Shown here: positions 8,897 to 17,854 of the stretch, piece by piece
Numbering within the stretch: the stretch's first letter is position 1
Layout: every line of letters starts with the position of its first letter
Assembly: GCA_011742915.1 (NCBI GenBank)
Contig: JAAQTN010000015.1
Span: 1 to 64,000 of the forward strand
Length of the DNA stretch: 64,000 bases
Reading direction: 5' to 3'
DNA from: Billgrantia desiderata
GTDB lineage: Bacteria; Pseudomonadota; Gammaproteobacteria; Pseudomonadales; Halomonadaceae
Notes under the pieces: generated by a model
What the model was told of the DNA's origin: nothing
Database searches by the model: none
The model's input: the letters and a program-made list of their open reading frames with translations, nothing else
Translations under genes and position numbers: made by a program

Positions 8897-10771
8897 TCAT
8901 GAGGTGGCTCCTTGGGACACAGAGGAAGTAATGGCTCCGGCAGTTGGGCCTGGGGATTCGAGCTGTAGCCCCTGCGTCAGTTGCCGGATGCTGTATTCAT
9001 CCAGCGTTTCCCGTGCGAGCAGTTCGCGCGCGCACCGCTCCAGCACTTCTCGGTTGATTTCGAGAATTCGGTATGCACGATCAAACACACCCATCACGAT
9101 GTCACGGATGGCTTGGTCGATGCGTGTCTGAGTCGATTCGGCTACCCGGCAGCCACCCTGTACCAGTTCAGGCGCATCAAGAAAACGCGGCCTCTGTGCC
9201 TCAAAAGCAACGTACCCCAAGCCCTCATCCATGCCGAAGCGCGTAATCATGTCGCGGGCAATGTCGGTGGCCCGCGCGAGATCGTCTGAAGCCCCTGTGG
9301 ACAGCTCGCCAAACACGAGCTTCTCAGCCGCGCGCCCTCCCAGGAGCACGGCGATCTTGTGCTCCAGGTCGGCACGTGTCATCAGAAATCGGTCTTCGGT
9401 GGGCCGCTGCAGGGTGTAGCCGAGTGCACCGATGCCACGCGGAACGATGGAAATCTTGTGTACCGGATCGGTGCCGGGCAGCGCCAGCGCCACCAGCGCA
9501 TGCCCCATCTCGTGATAGGCCACGGTTTCCCGCTCCTTCGGATTGAGCACACGGTTCTTCCTTTCCAGGCCGGCCACGATGCGCTCGATGGCGGCGGTGA
9601 AGTCTTGCAGTTCCACAGCCTGCGCCTTGCGCCGTGTCGCGTTCAGCGCTGCTTCGTTCACGAGATTGGCCAGATCAGCGCCGGAAAAGCCGGTGGTCAG
9701 CGCCGCCACCTGTTCCAGATCTACACCGTGGGCCAGGGTGATCTTCTTGACATGGACCTTCAGGATATCCAGGCGACCTTTCTTGTCGGGCCGGTCCACC
9801 AGCACCTGACGGTCGAAGCGACCGGCGCGAAGCAAGGCCTGATCGAGGATCTCCGGCCGGTTGGTGGCTGCAAGGATGATCAGCCCGACCGAGCTGTCGA
9901 AGCCATCCATTTCGGTGAGCAACTGGTTCAGCGTCTGCTCACGCTCGTCGTGTCCACCGGTCGGTCCTCCGACACCGCGCGCGCGGCCCAAAGCATCCAG
10001 CTCATCGATGAAGATGATCGCCGGCGCCTGCCCGCGCGCCTGTTCGAACAGGTCGCGCACGCGCGCCGCCCCCACGCCGACGAACATCTCGACAAACTCC
10101 GAGCCTGAGATGGAGAAGAAGGGCACCGCCGCCTCGCCGGCAACAGCCTTGGTCAGCAATGTCTTGCCGGTGCCCGGTGGGCCGACCAGCAACACGCCCT
10201 TGGGAATGCGCGCCCCGAGCCGTCCATACTCCTGCGGATTCTTGAGGAAATCGACGATCTCGACCAACTCCGCCTTGGCTTCATCCACACCCGCCACATC
10301 GGCAAAGGTGACGCCGGTGTTCTTCTCCATGAATACCTTGGCGCGGCTCTTGCCGATGCTCAGGAAGCCACCCATGCCCTGCTTCTCGGCGAAGCGGCGG
10401 AACAGGAAGAACCAGACGCCGAAGAAGGCCACCGCCGGCAGAATCCAGGAGAGCACATCACGCAGCCAGGTGCTTTCCACCACCCGCGCATAGGGCACGT
10501 CGTACTTGGACAGCCGCTCGGCCAGGTCGGGTTCGACACGGGTGGCCACGATGGTGGTCTTGCCCCGGCTGTCCGGCGATTTCAGGCGCCCGGTGACCGT
10601 GCGGTCCGACACCAGCACTTCGGCGACGCGCCCCTCGGCCAGCGCCTTCTCGAATTCGCTGTAGGGCACGGGCTCGACGGTCTTGGCCGCCTGCCAGTGG
10701 TTCTGCAGCATCAGCAGCAACAGACCGGCGACGATCCAGTAGCCAATGTTCCATTGATTTTTCTTTTCCAT
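8897..10771 (-). CDS. ftsH: FtsH-type membrane AAA+ zinc protease (island copy)
   Basis: FtsH degrades misfolded membrane and some soluble proteins. The 624-residue frame starts at the ATG at 10771 ([12 protein letters not shown]); an upstream TTG is less likely. It has an N-terminal membrane helix (about 10-25), a short periplasmic domain, a second helix (about 95-117), the AAA core with Walker A GPPGTGKT (197-204), Walker [10 protein letters not shown], the SRH region, and the zinc site HEMGH (420-424), where most FtsH proteins have HEAGH. Length is close to E. coli FtsH (644). This is presumably an additional, horizontally acquired FtsH, as in other tLST islands. It follows cls by 27 bases, so co-transcription is likely. 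Confidence 0.95.
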   Translation of the reverse strand: MEKKNQWNIGYWIVAGLLLLMLQNHWQAAKTVEPVPYSEFEKALAEGRVAEVLVSDRTVTGRLKSPDSRGKTTIVATRVEPDLAERLSKYDVPYARVVESTWLRDVLSWILPAVAFFGVWFFLFRRFAEKQGMGGFLSIGKSRAKVFMEKNTGVTFADVAGVDEAKAELVEIVDFLKNPQEYGRLGARIPKGVLLVGPPGTGKTLLTKAVAGEAAVPFFSISGSEFVEMFVGVGAARVRDLFEQARGQAPAIIFIDELDALGRARGVGGPTGGHDEREQTLNQLLTEMDGFDSSVGLIILAATNRPEILDQALLRAGRFDRQVLVDRPDKKGRLDILKVHVKKITLAHGVDLEQVAALTTGFSGADLANLVNEAALNATRRKAQAVELQDFTAAIERIVAGLERKNRVLNPKERETVAYHEMGHALVALALPGTDPVHKISIVPRGIGALGYTLQRPTEDRFLMTRADLEHKIAVLLGGRAAEKLVFGELSTGASDDLARATDIARDMITRFGMDEGLGYVAFEAQRPRFLDAPELVQGGCRVAESTQTRIDQAIRDIVMGVFDRAYRILEINREVLERCARELLARETLDEYSIRQLTQGLQLESPGPTAGAITSSVSQGATS

Positions 10772-10798
10772 GGGCAGGGTACCTCGCAAGTCGTGTCG

Positions 10799-12229
10799 CT
10801 AGAGAATGGGGGTGAACAGACGGGCCACCCCGTCGCGCAAGCGGATGGCCAGCGGGCGGGCGCGCAACGCCTTCGCCGATATCTCGCCCGACGCATCACG
10901 AGCGGCATCAAAAAGGGATGACAGCCGCGTAGACAACGCGGTGTCGTACACCTCCACATTGAACTCGAAGTTGAGGCGCAAACTGCGTGCATCCCAATTG
11001 GCCGAACCCAGGCAGCACCACGCTTCGTCTACCACCATCAGCTTGCTGTGGTCGAACGGGCCAGGCCGTTCGAAGATGCGCACACCGTGCTCCAGCACCT
11101 GCCAGTAGTGGGCGCGCGCGGCCCATTGCACCGTGGGATGGTCGCCGTTTGCGGGCGTCAGCACGTCGATACGCACGCCGCGCAACGCGGCCGTACTCAG
11201 CGCCGCGATCATCGGCTGATCGGGGACGAAGTAAGGTGTCCAGATGCGCACCGAATGCTTCGCGGCGCTCAAAGCGCCCATGAAGGTCCAGCGCATCCTG
11301 TCCAGGGCCTCATCGGGACCGGCCTCGATGCCGCGCGCCCAAGAGGTTCCTTGCTCATCAGCCGTTACGGGCGGTTCGCCCCAGTAACCCTTGCTGAGCC
11401 GCTCGCCCGTGGTATCGCACCAATCATCGGTGAAGCACCGCATCAGATGCGCAATCACCGGCCCGCGCAGACGAAAGTGCAAATCGTGACAGGCCTGGCC
11501 CGGCGCATCGGGCCGCCAATACGGACCGAAGATGTTCATGCCGCCGGTGAAACCCGTCTCGCCATCGATCACCAGCAGCTTGCGGTGATTGCGCAGATGC
11601 GCGGCATGCAGGCGCGCGGGAATCAATGTCGGGTTGAACGTCGCCACCGGAACGCCGGCGCGCTGCAAGGCGCGGTAGGCGCTGCGGGGCGTCCAGCGGG
11701 CATACACGTCGTCGATCAGCACCCGCACTTGCACGCCGCGCTCATGAGCCCGGCGCAGCGCATCGACGAACTGCGCCCCGATGCCTTGGCTGTCGAAGAT
11801 GTACGAGGTCAAGGCGACGCTGTACCGCGCCGATTCGATGGCGGCGAGCATGGCCGGGTAGGCCTGCTCGCCATCGACAAGCGGCTCGATGCGATTGCCG
11901 CTGGTCAGCGACTGGCCGGTGGCGCGTCCCACCAGGTGGGCCAGACCGGCAAGTGGCGGCGATACAGCCTCGGGTATCGTGGGCGAGAGGTCCTGCCGAA
12001 CAGCAGGCTCTGCCCCCGGGAAGAGCCGCCGCGCCCGCCGCTGGTAACGGTTGATCCCGAACAGCCCATACAGCAGCGAACCGCCCAGCGGCAACAAGGC
12101 GATCAGCAGTACCCACAGCGTGGACGATCGAGGGTCACGCTTGTAGATGACCGCGTGCCCCGCTGTGGGGATAGCGACCGCCAGCGACACGAGGGTGGCT
12201 GCCCATGTCAGCCCGTTGGGGTCGAACAC
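10799..12229 (-). CDS. cls: Cardiolipin synthase, phospholipase D superfamily
   Basis: Bacterial Cls joins phosphatidylglycerol molecules into cardiolipin at the inner membrane. The GTG at 12229 with GGGAGG six bases upstream gives 476 residues, close to the family's 480, and avoids overlap with clpG; longer starts would overlap it. Two N-terminal helices (WAATLVSLAVAIPTAG and STLWVLLIALLPLGGSLLYGLFG) precede two HKD motifs: HRKLLVIDGETGFTGGMN with His215, and HSKLMVVDEAWCCLGSANWD with His394. It lies 16 bases after clpG and 27 before ftsH, implying one operon with the chaperone genes. Membrane remodelling under heat stress is a reasonable role, by inference. Confidence 0.9.
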   Translation of the reverse strand: MFDPNGLTWAATLVSLAVAIPTAGHAVIYKRDPRSSTLWVLLIALLPLGGSLLYGLFGINRYQRRARRLFPGAEPAVRQDLSPTIPEAVSPPLAGLAHLVGRATGQSLTSGNRIEPLVDGEQAYPAMLAAIESARYSVALTSYIFDSQGIGAQFVDALRRAHERGVQVRVLIDDVYARWTPRSAYRALQRAGVPVATFNPTLIPARLHAAHLRNHRKLLVIDGETGFTGGMNIFGPYWRPDAPGQACHDLHFRLRGPVIAHLMRCFTDDWCDTTGERLSKGYWGEPPVTADEQGTSWARGIEAGPDEALDRMRWTFMGALSAAKHSVRIWTPYFVPDQPMIAALSTAALRGVRIDVLTPANGDHPTVQWAARAHYWQVLEHGVRIFERPGPFDHSKLMVVDEAWCCLGSANWDARSLRLNFEFNVEVYDTALSTRLSSLFDAARDASGEISAKALRARPLAIRLRDGVARLFTPIL

Positions 12230-12245
12230 GACAGCCTCCCATCGC

Positions 12246-15095
12246 TCAAGATTCGCCGTCCGCTGACTTCTTCTTGCGCGCAGGCTTGCTCTCGCCGTTC
12301 GGCGGTGCCTCGGCCACGTTCGCGGCATCGGGCTTTTCAGGCTCGGCCGGCTTCGCGGGTGGCTCCTGGCGCTCGAAGACTACCCGTTCGGCCTTGTCGT
12401 CCCAGCGGGCGCTGGCGTGATCGTCCTTGCCGATACCGCCACCCAGCATCTCGCGCGCCAGTGCCGTCTCCAGCTCGCTGCGGATCAGCCGCTTGAGCTC
12501 ACGCGCGCCGAACTCGGGCTTGTAGCCTTCCTCCGCGAAGTGATCGATCAAGGTCTGATCGAAGGTCAGCGTCACGCCCTGGCTGGCGGCGTTGCGGGCC
12601 ACACGATCGAGCTGCAGGCCGACGATATGGCGGATCTCCTCCTTGCCCAGCGCATGGAAGACGATGATCTCGTCGATGCGGTTGAGGAACTCGGGGCGGA
12701 AGTGTCCGCGCAGCACGTCCATCACCTCGGACTTGGTCTTCTCGTACTCCTCGCCGGCGGCGCCACCGGCCTTCAGCCGACGCTGGATGATGTCCGAGCC
12801 CAAGTTCGAGGTGGCGATGATGATGGTATTGGTGAAATCCACCACCCGGCCCTTGCCGTCGGTGAGCCGCCCGTCGTCGAACACCTGCAGCAGGATGTTG
12901 TAGACGTCGGGGTGAGCCTTCTCGATCTCGTCCAGCAGCAACACGCTGTAGGGCTTGCGACGCACCTTCTCGGTGAGCTGGCCACCCTCGTCGTAGCCGA
13001 CGTAACCCGGAGGCGCACCCACCAGGCGTGCCACGGCATGGCGTTCACCGTACTCGGACATATCGATGCGCAGCAGCGCACCTTCATCGCCATAGATCGA
13101 CTCGGCCAGCGCCTTGGCGAGTTCGGTCTTGCCCACGCCGGTCGGCCCGAGGAACAGGAAAGTCGCCACCGGCTTGCCGCCTTCGCGCAGGCCCGCCCGC
13201 GACAACCGCACGGCATCGGCCACCGCGCGCACCGCTTCGTCCTGGCCCACCAGGCGCTCGTGCAGCCGCTGCTCCAGATGCAGCAGCTTCTCGCGCTCTT
13301 CCACCGTCAGCTCGTTGACCGGAATGCCGGTCAGGCGCGAGACGATCTGCGCGACATGCTCGGCCTCGACTTCGGCGCTGCCCGAGGCGCGCTCGCGTTC
13401 CCATTCCTCGACGAGCTTCTTGAGTTCAGTCTCCTTGGCCTCGATGCGCTTGCCCAGCTCGGCGGCCTTGTCGTACTGCTTGCGCGAGGCCACATAGTCC
13501 TGCTCACGCCGCAGCTGGTGCAGTTCGGACTCCAGCTCTTGCACCGCCACCGGGCGGGCCGTGGCCGACAGCTTCACGCGTGCGGCCGCCTGGTCGAGCA
13601 GGTCGATGGCCTTGTCAGGCAAAAAGCGCGCGGTGATGTAGCGGTCCGACAACTCGGCGGCGGCGATGATCGCATCCTCGGTGATGCTGACCTTGTGGTG
13701 CGCCTCGAAGGTGTCGCGCAGGCCGCGCAGGATCATCATGGTCTGCGCTATCGTCGGCTCGGGCACCATCACCGGCTGGAAGCGACGCTCCAGCGCGGCG
13801 TCCTTCTCGATGTACTTCTGATACTCGTTGAGCGTGGTGGCGCCGATCAGGTTCAGCTCGCCGCGCGCCATCATCGGCTTGAACACGTTGGCCACGTCCA
13901 GCCCGCCTTCGCCGCCACCCTGGCCTGCACCGACGATGGTGTGCACCTCGTCGATGAAGAGAATCAGCTCGCCCTGGTGCTCGGTCACTTCCTTGAGCAC
14001 CTTCTGCACGCGCTCCTCGAACTCGCCGCGATACTTGGCGCCGGCCACCATGGCGTTGATGTTGAGTTCGACCAGACGCTTGTCGCGCAGCGTCTCGGGC
14101 ACTTCGCCGGCGACCATCCGCTGCGCCAGCCCTTCGACAATGGCGGTCTTGCCGACGCCGGGCTCACCGATCAACACCGGGTTGTTTTTCTTGCGCCGGG
14201 CCAGCACCTCGATGGTGGTCTCGATCTCCTGAGCACGGCCAATGACCGGATCGAGTTTGCCCTCGCGCGCCATCTTGGTGAGGTCGCGCGAGTATTTATC
14301 CAGCTCGGGCGTGTTGGTCGGCGCCTCGGCGCGGCCATCCTCGGCCCCTTTGCCGACCACCTTGCTTACCTGCTGGCGCAGCGCTTGCGGCGTGAGGCCG
14401 TAACGGCGCAGCAGGTTGGCTGCCAAGCCTTCGCCTTCCTCGGCCAGCCCGATCAGGAAATGCTCCGGCCCGACATAAGAGTGGCCGAGTTCGTTGGAGG
14501 CCACGAAAGCACGGCTGAGCGCGTCCTTGACCCGGGGCGACACGCCGATCTCGCCCTCGAACGGCTTGTCGCCGCGCTTGGCTTCGGATTCGATCTGTCG
14601 CTTGAGATCATCGACGTTGATCTTGAACTGCCCCAGGATGGTCTTGACCACGTCGCTGTCGGATAGCGCCAGCAGCAGGTGTTCGGTATCGACTTCGGCG
14701 CGCCCGAACTCTGCAGCGTGTCGGGCGGCCTCCTGCAATAGGGCCTCGGACTGTTCGCTGATGCGGCTGGCGAGCCCACTGCCGCGCCGGCGCGCGGTGC
14801 CCGTACCGGCCCGGGCGGGTTCGCCGAACGAGGCATCGACGACCTCGTCGGTATCGGCCGCCATGGACGATGCGGCGTCACCGATGCGGAAGAAATCGCT
14901 GCCAAGAAAGTCTTCGAACAGGCCGCTACGTGAGCCGAACAAGGCTTCCAGCGGTGAGACGGTGCGCTTTTGCTGGCGCACCAATTGGCGATAGTGATCG
15001 TCACACAACAGCATGGTGCTGTGGCGACCATTGAGATTGGCTTCCACCCGCGCCGTGGCGGGCTGGCCGCAGACTTGGCATTGTTTTCTGGCCAT
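12246..15095 (-). CDS. clpG: ClpG/ClpK-type AAA+ disaggregase
   Basis: This 949-residue Hsp100 protein has the features of the stand-alone island disaggregase ClpG (also ClpK). The N-terminus carries a zinc-finger-like C6-x2-C9 ... C31-x2-H34 and a long extra segment before the usual Clp N-domain (about 110-250). AAA1 has Walker A GEPGVGKT (310-317). A middle domain of about 125 residues follows ([26 protein letters not shown]). AAA2 has GPTGVGKT (650-657) and [16 protein letters not shown]. The C-terminus is a charged, low-complexity tail ending in KKKSADGES. No ClpP-binding IGF/L loop was noticed, fitting a disaggregase rather than a protease partner. It ends 16 bases before cls. Confidence 0.93.
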   Translation of the reverse strand: MARKQCQVCGQPATARVEANLNGRHSTMLLCDDHYRQLVRQQKRTVSPLEALFGSRSGLFEDFLGSDFFRIGDAASSMAADTDEVVDASFGEPARAGTGTARRRGSGLASRISEQSEALLQEAARHAAEFGRAEVDTEHLLLALSDSDVVKTILGQFKINVDDLKRQIESEAKRGDKPFEGEIGVSPRVKDALSRAFVASNELGHSYVGPEHFLIGLAEEGEGLAANLLRRYGLTPQALRQQVSKVVGKGAEDGRAEAPTNTPELDKYSRDLTKMAREGKLDPVIGRAQEIETTIEVLARRKKNNPVLIGEPGVGKTAIVEGLAQRMVAGEVPETLRDKRLVELNINAMVAGAKYRGEFEERVQKVLKEVTEHQGELILFIDEVHTIVGAGQGGGEGGLDVANVFKPMMARGELNLIGATTLNEYQKYIEKDAALERRFQPVMVPEPTIAQTMMILRGLRDTFEAHHKVSITEDAIIAAAELSDRYITARFLPDKAIDLLDQAAARVKLSATARPVAVQELESELHQLRREQDYVASRKQYDKAAELGKRIEAKETELKKLVEEWERERASGSAEVEAEHVAQIVSRLTGIPVNELTVEEREKLLHLEQRLHERLVGQDEAVRAVADAVRLSRAGLREGGKPVATFLFLGPTGVGKTELAKALAESIYGDEGALLRIDMSEYGERHAVARLVGAPPGYVGYDEGGQLTEKVRRKPYSVLLLDEIEKAHPDVYNILLQVFDDGRLTDGKGRVVDFTNTIIIATSNLGSDIIQRRLKAGGAAGEEYEKTKSEVMDVLRGHFRPEFLNRIDEIIVFHALGKEEIRHIVGLQLDRVARNAASQGVTLTFDQTLIDHFAEEGYKPEFGARELKRLIRSELETALAREMLGGGIGKDDHASARWDDKAERVVFERQEPPAKPAEPEKPDAANVAEAPPNGESKPARKKKSADGES

Positions 15096-15189
15096 GCTGA
15101 TGCTCCTGTAAAGATTGATCTGACGAGGCGCCGAAGGTCACGGCGCCTCGACCTTCACCTGGTTTTTTCGGAGAACGAGCCGATCGGCG

Positions 15190-15759
15190 TCAGCCGTTGA
15201 TCGGGATCGAGCGGCCCTGCTTAGGCGCACTGGCCTCGCGCTTGTCCATCGTGATCGTGAGCACGCCGTTCTTGAATGCGGCCTTGATCGATTCCTGGTC
15301 GGCGTTGTCAGGCAGGTTCAGGACACGCTGGAAACTGCCGTAGGAGCGTTCGACGCGATGGAAGTCGCCCTCCTTCTTTTCCTGCTCCTGGCGCTTCTCG
15401 CCCCGTACCATCAGCAGGTCGTTGTCGAGCGTGATCTGGATATCCTTTTCCTCGACGCCGGGAACCTCCAAGGAAATCTTGTACTGCTTGTCGGTTTCCT
15501 GAATGTCCAGCGCCGGCTTCAGCATGCCCGGCCAGTCCGACGGCCATTGCGGCATGGCCAGCGCCGGGAAGCCGAAGCCTCGAAACGCATCGTCAAAGAG
15601 GCGATCGATCTCGCGATGCAATTGCAGGATGGGACTGACGGGACCGCCTGCCACCGGCAGGTCATTGCGCTGCACGGGCAGCGAGGCAGCGCTCTGTTGT
15701 TCTTCCTGTTCCTTCTTGAACCAGTTCCAGGGAGCCAACTTCTTGAAATCAATGTCCAT
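15190..15759 (-). CDS. hsp20: Hsp20 small heat-shock protein (tLST type)
   Basis: Small heat-shock proteins hold unfolding proteins for later refolding. The ATG at 15759 follows a strong GGAGGTG and yields 189 residues starting MDIDFKKLAPWNWFKKE, a start typical of island sHsp20 proteins; upstream extensions in frame have weaker support. The alpha-crystallin domain spans about 75-180 with the signature KISLEVPGVEEKDIQITLDN and the closing GVLTITMDKRE. The C-terminal tail has the IPI anchor motif (RSIPING). It lies 94 bases ahead of clpG, so holdase and disaggregase should be made together. Confidence 0.95.
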   Translation of the reverse strand: MDIDFKKLAPWNWFKKEQEEQQSAASLPVQRNDLPVAGGPVSPILQLHREIDRLFDDAFRGFGFPALAMPQWPSDWPGMLKPALDIQETDKQYKISLEVPGVEEKDIQITLDNDLLMVRGEKRQEQEKKEGDFHRVERSYGSFQRVLNLPDNADQESIKAAFKNGVLTITMDKREASAPKQGRSIPING

Positions 15760-15794
15760 GTCACACCTCCAGAAGAAAAATTGAAGACTCTCGC

Positions 15795-16076
15795 TCACTC
15801 CGTTTGCCTGCGGCGACGGACAGCGCGCCCAGACGACACGGAGTGTTCCGCTGACTTTGGCTGCTCATCTGTACGTATCACCTCCTTCTTTCTGCCTGCT
15901 TGGGTCTGATCATTGATCCATTGATCGATTTCACTTTGACGAAACCGCCACGTCCCGCCGACCTTGAAGGCCGGAATCTCCCCGTGCGCGGCGAGCCGGT
16001 AGAGCGTTCGCTTGCCGACCTTTAAGTAGGTAGCCAACTCGTCGAGTGTGAAGATCGCCTGCTGGCGTGCTGTCAT
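15795..16076 (-). CDS. Excisionase-family helix-turn-helix DNA-binding protein
   Basis: The 93-residue protein has a MerR/excisionase-type HTH (LDELATYLKVGKRTLYRLAAHGEIPAFKVGGTWRFRQSEIDQWI, read here in pieces: DELATYLKVGKRTLYRL then FKVGGTWRFRQSEID). A basic tail follows (GRAVRRRRQTE). A gene of this type is the first gene of tLST islands. It sits 35 bases upstream of hsp20 and is likely transcribed with it. Whether it regulates the island or assists mobility is not known. Confidence 0.85.
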   Translation of the reverse strand: MTARQQAIFTLDELATYLKVGKRTLYRLAAHGEIPAFKVGGTWRFRQSEIDQWINDQTQAGRKKEVIRTDEQPKSAEHSVSSGRAVRRRRQTE

Positions 16077-16140
16077 ACCACCCCCTCAAGTTCCGCCATC
16101 ACGCGGCCTCGCTCGAAGAAATTCATGCAAGACTTTGCAA

Positions 16141-16169
16141 AATATTGCGCCTAACATGGCGAACGTCAA
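16141..16169 (-). promoter_or_regulatory. Candidate promoter of the stress cluster
   Basis: On the minus strand TTGACG (16164-16169) and AATATT (16141-16146) are 17 bases apart, about 65 bases before the HTH gene. This is a fair sigma-70-like match (5/6 and 4/6). I saw no clear sigma-32 site (CTTGAA with CCCCAT). Inference only. Confidence 0.35.
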
Positions 16170-16300
16170 GAGTCAACATCCAGCGATCTGCTGGCCGATT
16201 GATGTGACTCAATCGTAAGCAGCCAGGAAACAAATGTTGGCTGCCACCGCGATGGTGCTCCCCAAGTCATCAATCTGCAGCCATGTGAAAGGGGAAGTCC

Positions 16301-16690
16301 ATGAACGAGATTGCCCGAGTCGGGGTGGATCTGGCCAAGCGGGTTATCTAGGTGCATGCGGTGGATGCGCGCGTGGTGGTTGCCAAGGCGCTGGCCGCTG
16401 ACAAGTTTGCGGCCTGGTGCGCGCAGCTGCCTCCCGGCTGCCTGGTGGCCCTGGAGGCCTGCGGCGGTGCGCATCACTGGGCACGCAAGCTGCGCGGCTA
16501 TGGGCTGGATGCGCGGCTGATTGCAGGCCACTTCGTCACGCCCTACCGCATGGCCGGCAAGGGACGCAAGAACGGTGCGGCCGATGCCGCAGCGATCTGC
16601 GAGGCGGCAACCCGCCCGCACATGCGCTTCGTGCCGGTGAAGCCGCCAGCGCAGACGCTGCTGACCAGCCATCAGCTACGCAAACCTCCC
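16301..16690 (+). pseudogene. IS110-family transposase N-terminal remnant with a nonsense codon
   Basis: The ATG at 16301 begins MNEIARVGVDLAKRVI, the start of the DEDD RuvC-like domain with the first Asp. A TAG follows at 16349, where relatives read Gln (VIQVHAVD). The same frame continues with LVALEACGGAHHWARKL, DARLIAGHFVTPYRMAGKG and RPHMRFVPVK, all characteristic of the IS110/IS1111 N-terminus. Similarity ends near 16,670, where reverse-oriented IS66 sequence begins, so more than half of the gene is missing. Confidence 0.8.
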
Positions 16691-16734
16691 GATTCACTCA
16701 CGCAGCTGATTCCTGCTTGCCTAGGGACGACCAT

Positions 16735-17220
16735 GTAAGCGGCAGATGGTCGGAGTCCTTTGCGACCAGCACCTACGCGAGCAGCCCGGAGGTGGGGATG
16801 CCCTTGGCGATGATCTCCGCCGGGACCGGCGCCTGGGTCAGCGTTCGGCACCTGTGCGCAGGTCCACTTGCCGCGGATGTGGCACTTGACCGTGAACACG
16901 CCCGGCGTGTAGTCCAGCTTCTCGCTGATGCGCTTGAGCGCACAGCCGCACGCGCAGCGGGTGTTCTCGGGCTCGTGGTGGCAGTCCACGCGCGGCAGGT
17001 CCGCCGGCAAGGCGGTGCGCTTAGGCATCGCGCCAGGCGTAGCCGGCGGCTTCTTCTTGCCCAGCAGTTCCTGGAGCTGCGCCTCAGCCGCGGCAAGGTC
17101 GGCGTCCAGAGCCTCGTCGAACAGCGCGCGTTGTTCGGCATCGAGCTGCTCGCTCTTCTTGCCGAACTTCAGGCGTCGCAGCTGGGCGATCTCGAACGAG
17201 AGCTTCGCCGTAGGCGCTGA
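16735..17220 (-). pseudogene. IS66-family TnpC transposase remnant
   Basis: The minus strand encodes the N-terminal part of TnpC: RLKFGKKSEQLDAEQ, LPRVDCHHEPENTRCACGC (zinc-binding cysteines) and LDYTPGVFTVKCHIRGKW. The frame is broken near 16,860; a second frame continues with QAPVPAEIIAKGIPTSGLLA. The first 40 or so residues and the whole DDE catalytic domain are missing. Confidence 0.8.
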
Positions 17221-17690
17221 CATGGGCGAAAAGCATCCGAGCATCACCCCCCAGGATGGCTCTCATCTCGATACAGAGGTGAATCCTCCGCACTATTCGG
17301 CTCCCTACGATGATATGGACTGATCATCCGGGACCCTGCACGTACCCAACGCGGGGAAGCGCATCATCAATTGCAGTTTCAGCGATCTTGTCGGAGGGCA
17401 CGGCGACTGGAAAGCCAATCTTGGTGCCGTGCTTGATCGTCTCGAGTTGGGTCGCGTGAAGGCTAATGGGCCCAAAATGTCGGCGTCAACCGTGACTGCC
17501 TGTTCATGATGGCTGGGCTGGCAAGGCTTCTGCAATCAAGTTTGGTACCGAGCTGTGGGCGTGCGTGCGGGTGGAGAACGTCTGCCAGCACAATAAAACT
17601 CACATGACGCTGGCTCTCGCCGGATACCTGTTGTTTTCCTGCGAGCGACGCCAGAGCGTGGCTCTCGCGGTGAAAATAGTAATGGATAAT
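17221..17690. other. Island edge without a complete gene
   Basis: No convincing complete gene is seen. On the minus strand, 17324-17500 holds about 50 codons that look coding (LETIKHGTKIGFPVAVPSD, then RVGYVQGPG and a stop at 17324), but the frame upstream is broken and I do not recognise the protein. It is probably the 3' remnant of a gene lost at the boundary between the accessory island and the motility region. Confidence 0.4.
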
Positions 17691-17720
17691 CAAGAAGTTT
17701 GGCAATTGTCAAATTTCTTG
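17691..17720. other. Inverted repeat at the island/motility boundary
   Basis: CAAGAAGTTTG (17691-17701) and CAAATTTCTTG (17710-17720) pair with one mismatch over 11 bases around an 8-base loop, followed by GGTTTTCC. It may be a terminator for leftward or rightward transcription or an operator; it lies just upstream of the receptor promoter. Confidence 0.4.
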
Positions 17721-17730
17721 GGTTTTCCCC

Positions 17731-17757
17731 TCAATCTCTCCCTGCCGTGGCCGATAA
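17731..17757 (+). promoter_or_regulatory. Candidate FliA (sigma-28) promoter
   Basis: The -10 GCCGATAA (17750-17757) is a perfect match. The -35 region TCAATCTC, 11 bases upstream, matches only its TCAA core. It lies about 100 bases before the chemoreceptor at 17855. It is the weakest of the FliA sites in this window. Confidence 0.5.
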
Positions 17758-17854
17758 CGTTGTCAGGCAGCCCCCTGCCTGCACAACCGCTGACAACGAT
17801 AACAACAGCCCTGAGCGCGCGGTTCACCGCTGGCGCAGGGCAGGAGAGCAAAGG

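Larger units (their letters stand above)
5099..16169 (-). mobile_element. tLST/LHR/TLPQC-type stress-tolerance island, eroded variant
   Basis: All genes run on the minus strand from a promoter region near 16,150: HTH regulator, hsp20, clpG, cls, ftsH, PAS-GGDEF-EAL, psiE. The set HTH-Hsp20-ClpG/ClpK-FtsH-HdeD-PsiE is the hallmark of the transmissible locus of stress tolerance, which gives heat and oxidative stress resistance in several Proteobacteria. YfdX, thioredoxin, KefB and DegP, common in full-length islands, are not seen. IS remnants from four families lie at the two sides. The exact island ends are not defined. Confidence 0.75.

Noticed and set aside
12417..14666. 749-codon plus-strand open frame
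   Set aside because: It lies antisense to clpG, which has full family motifs; high GC content produces such long shadow frames.
15795..16076. HTH gene as a full MerR-type regulator
   Set aside because: No effector or dimerisation domain follows the HTH; its size fits the excisionase-like first gene of tLST.
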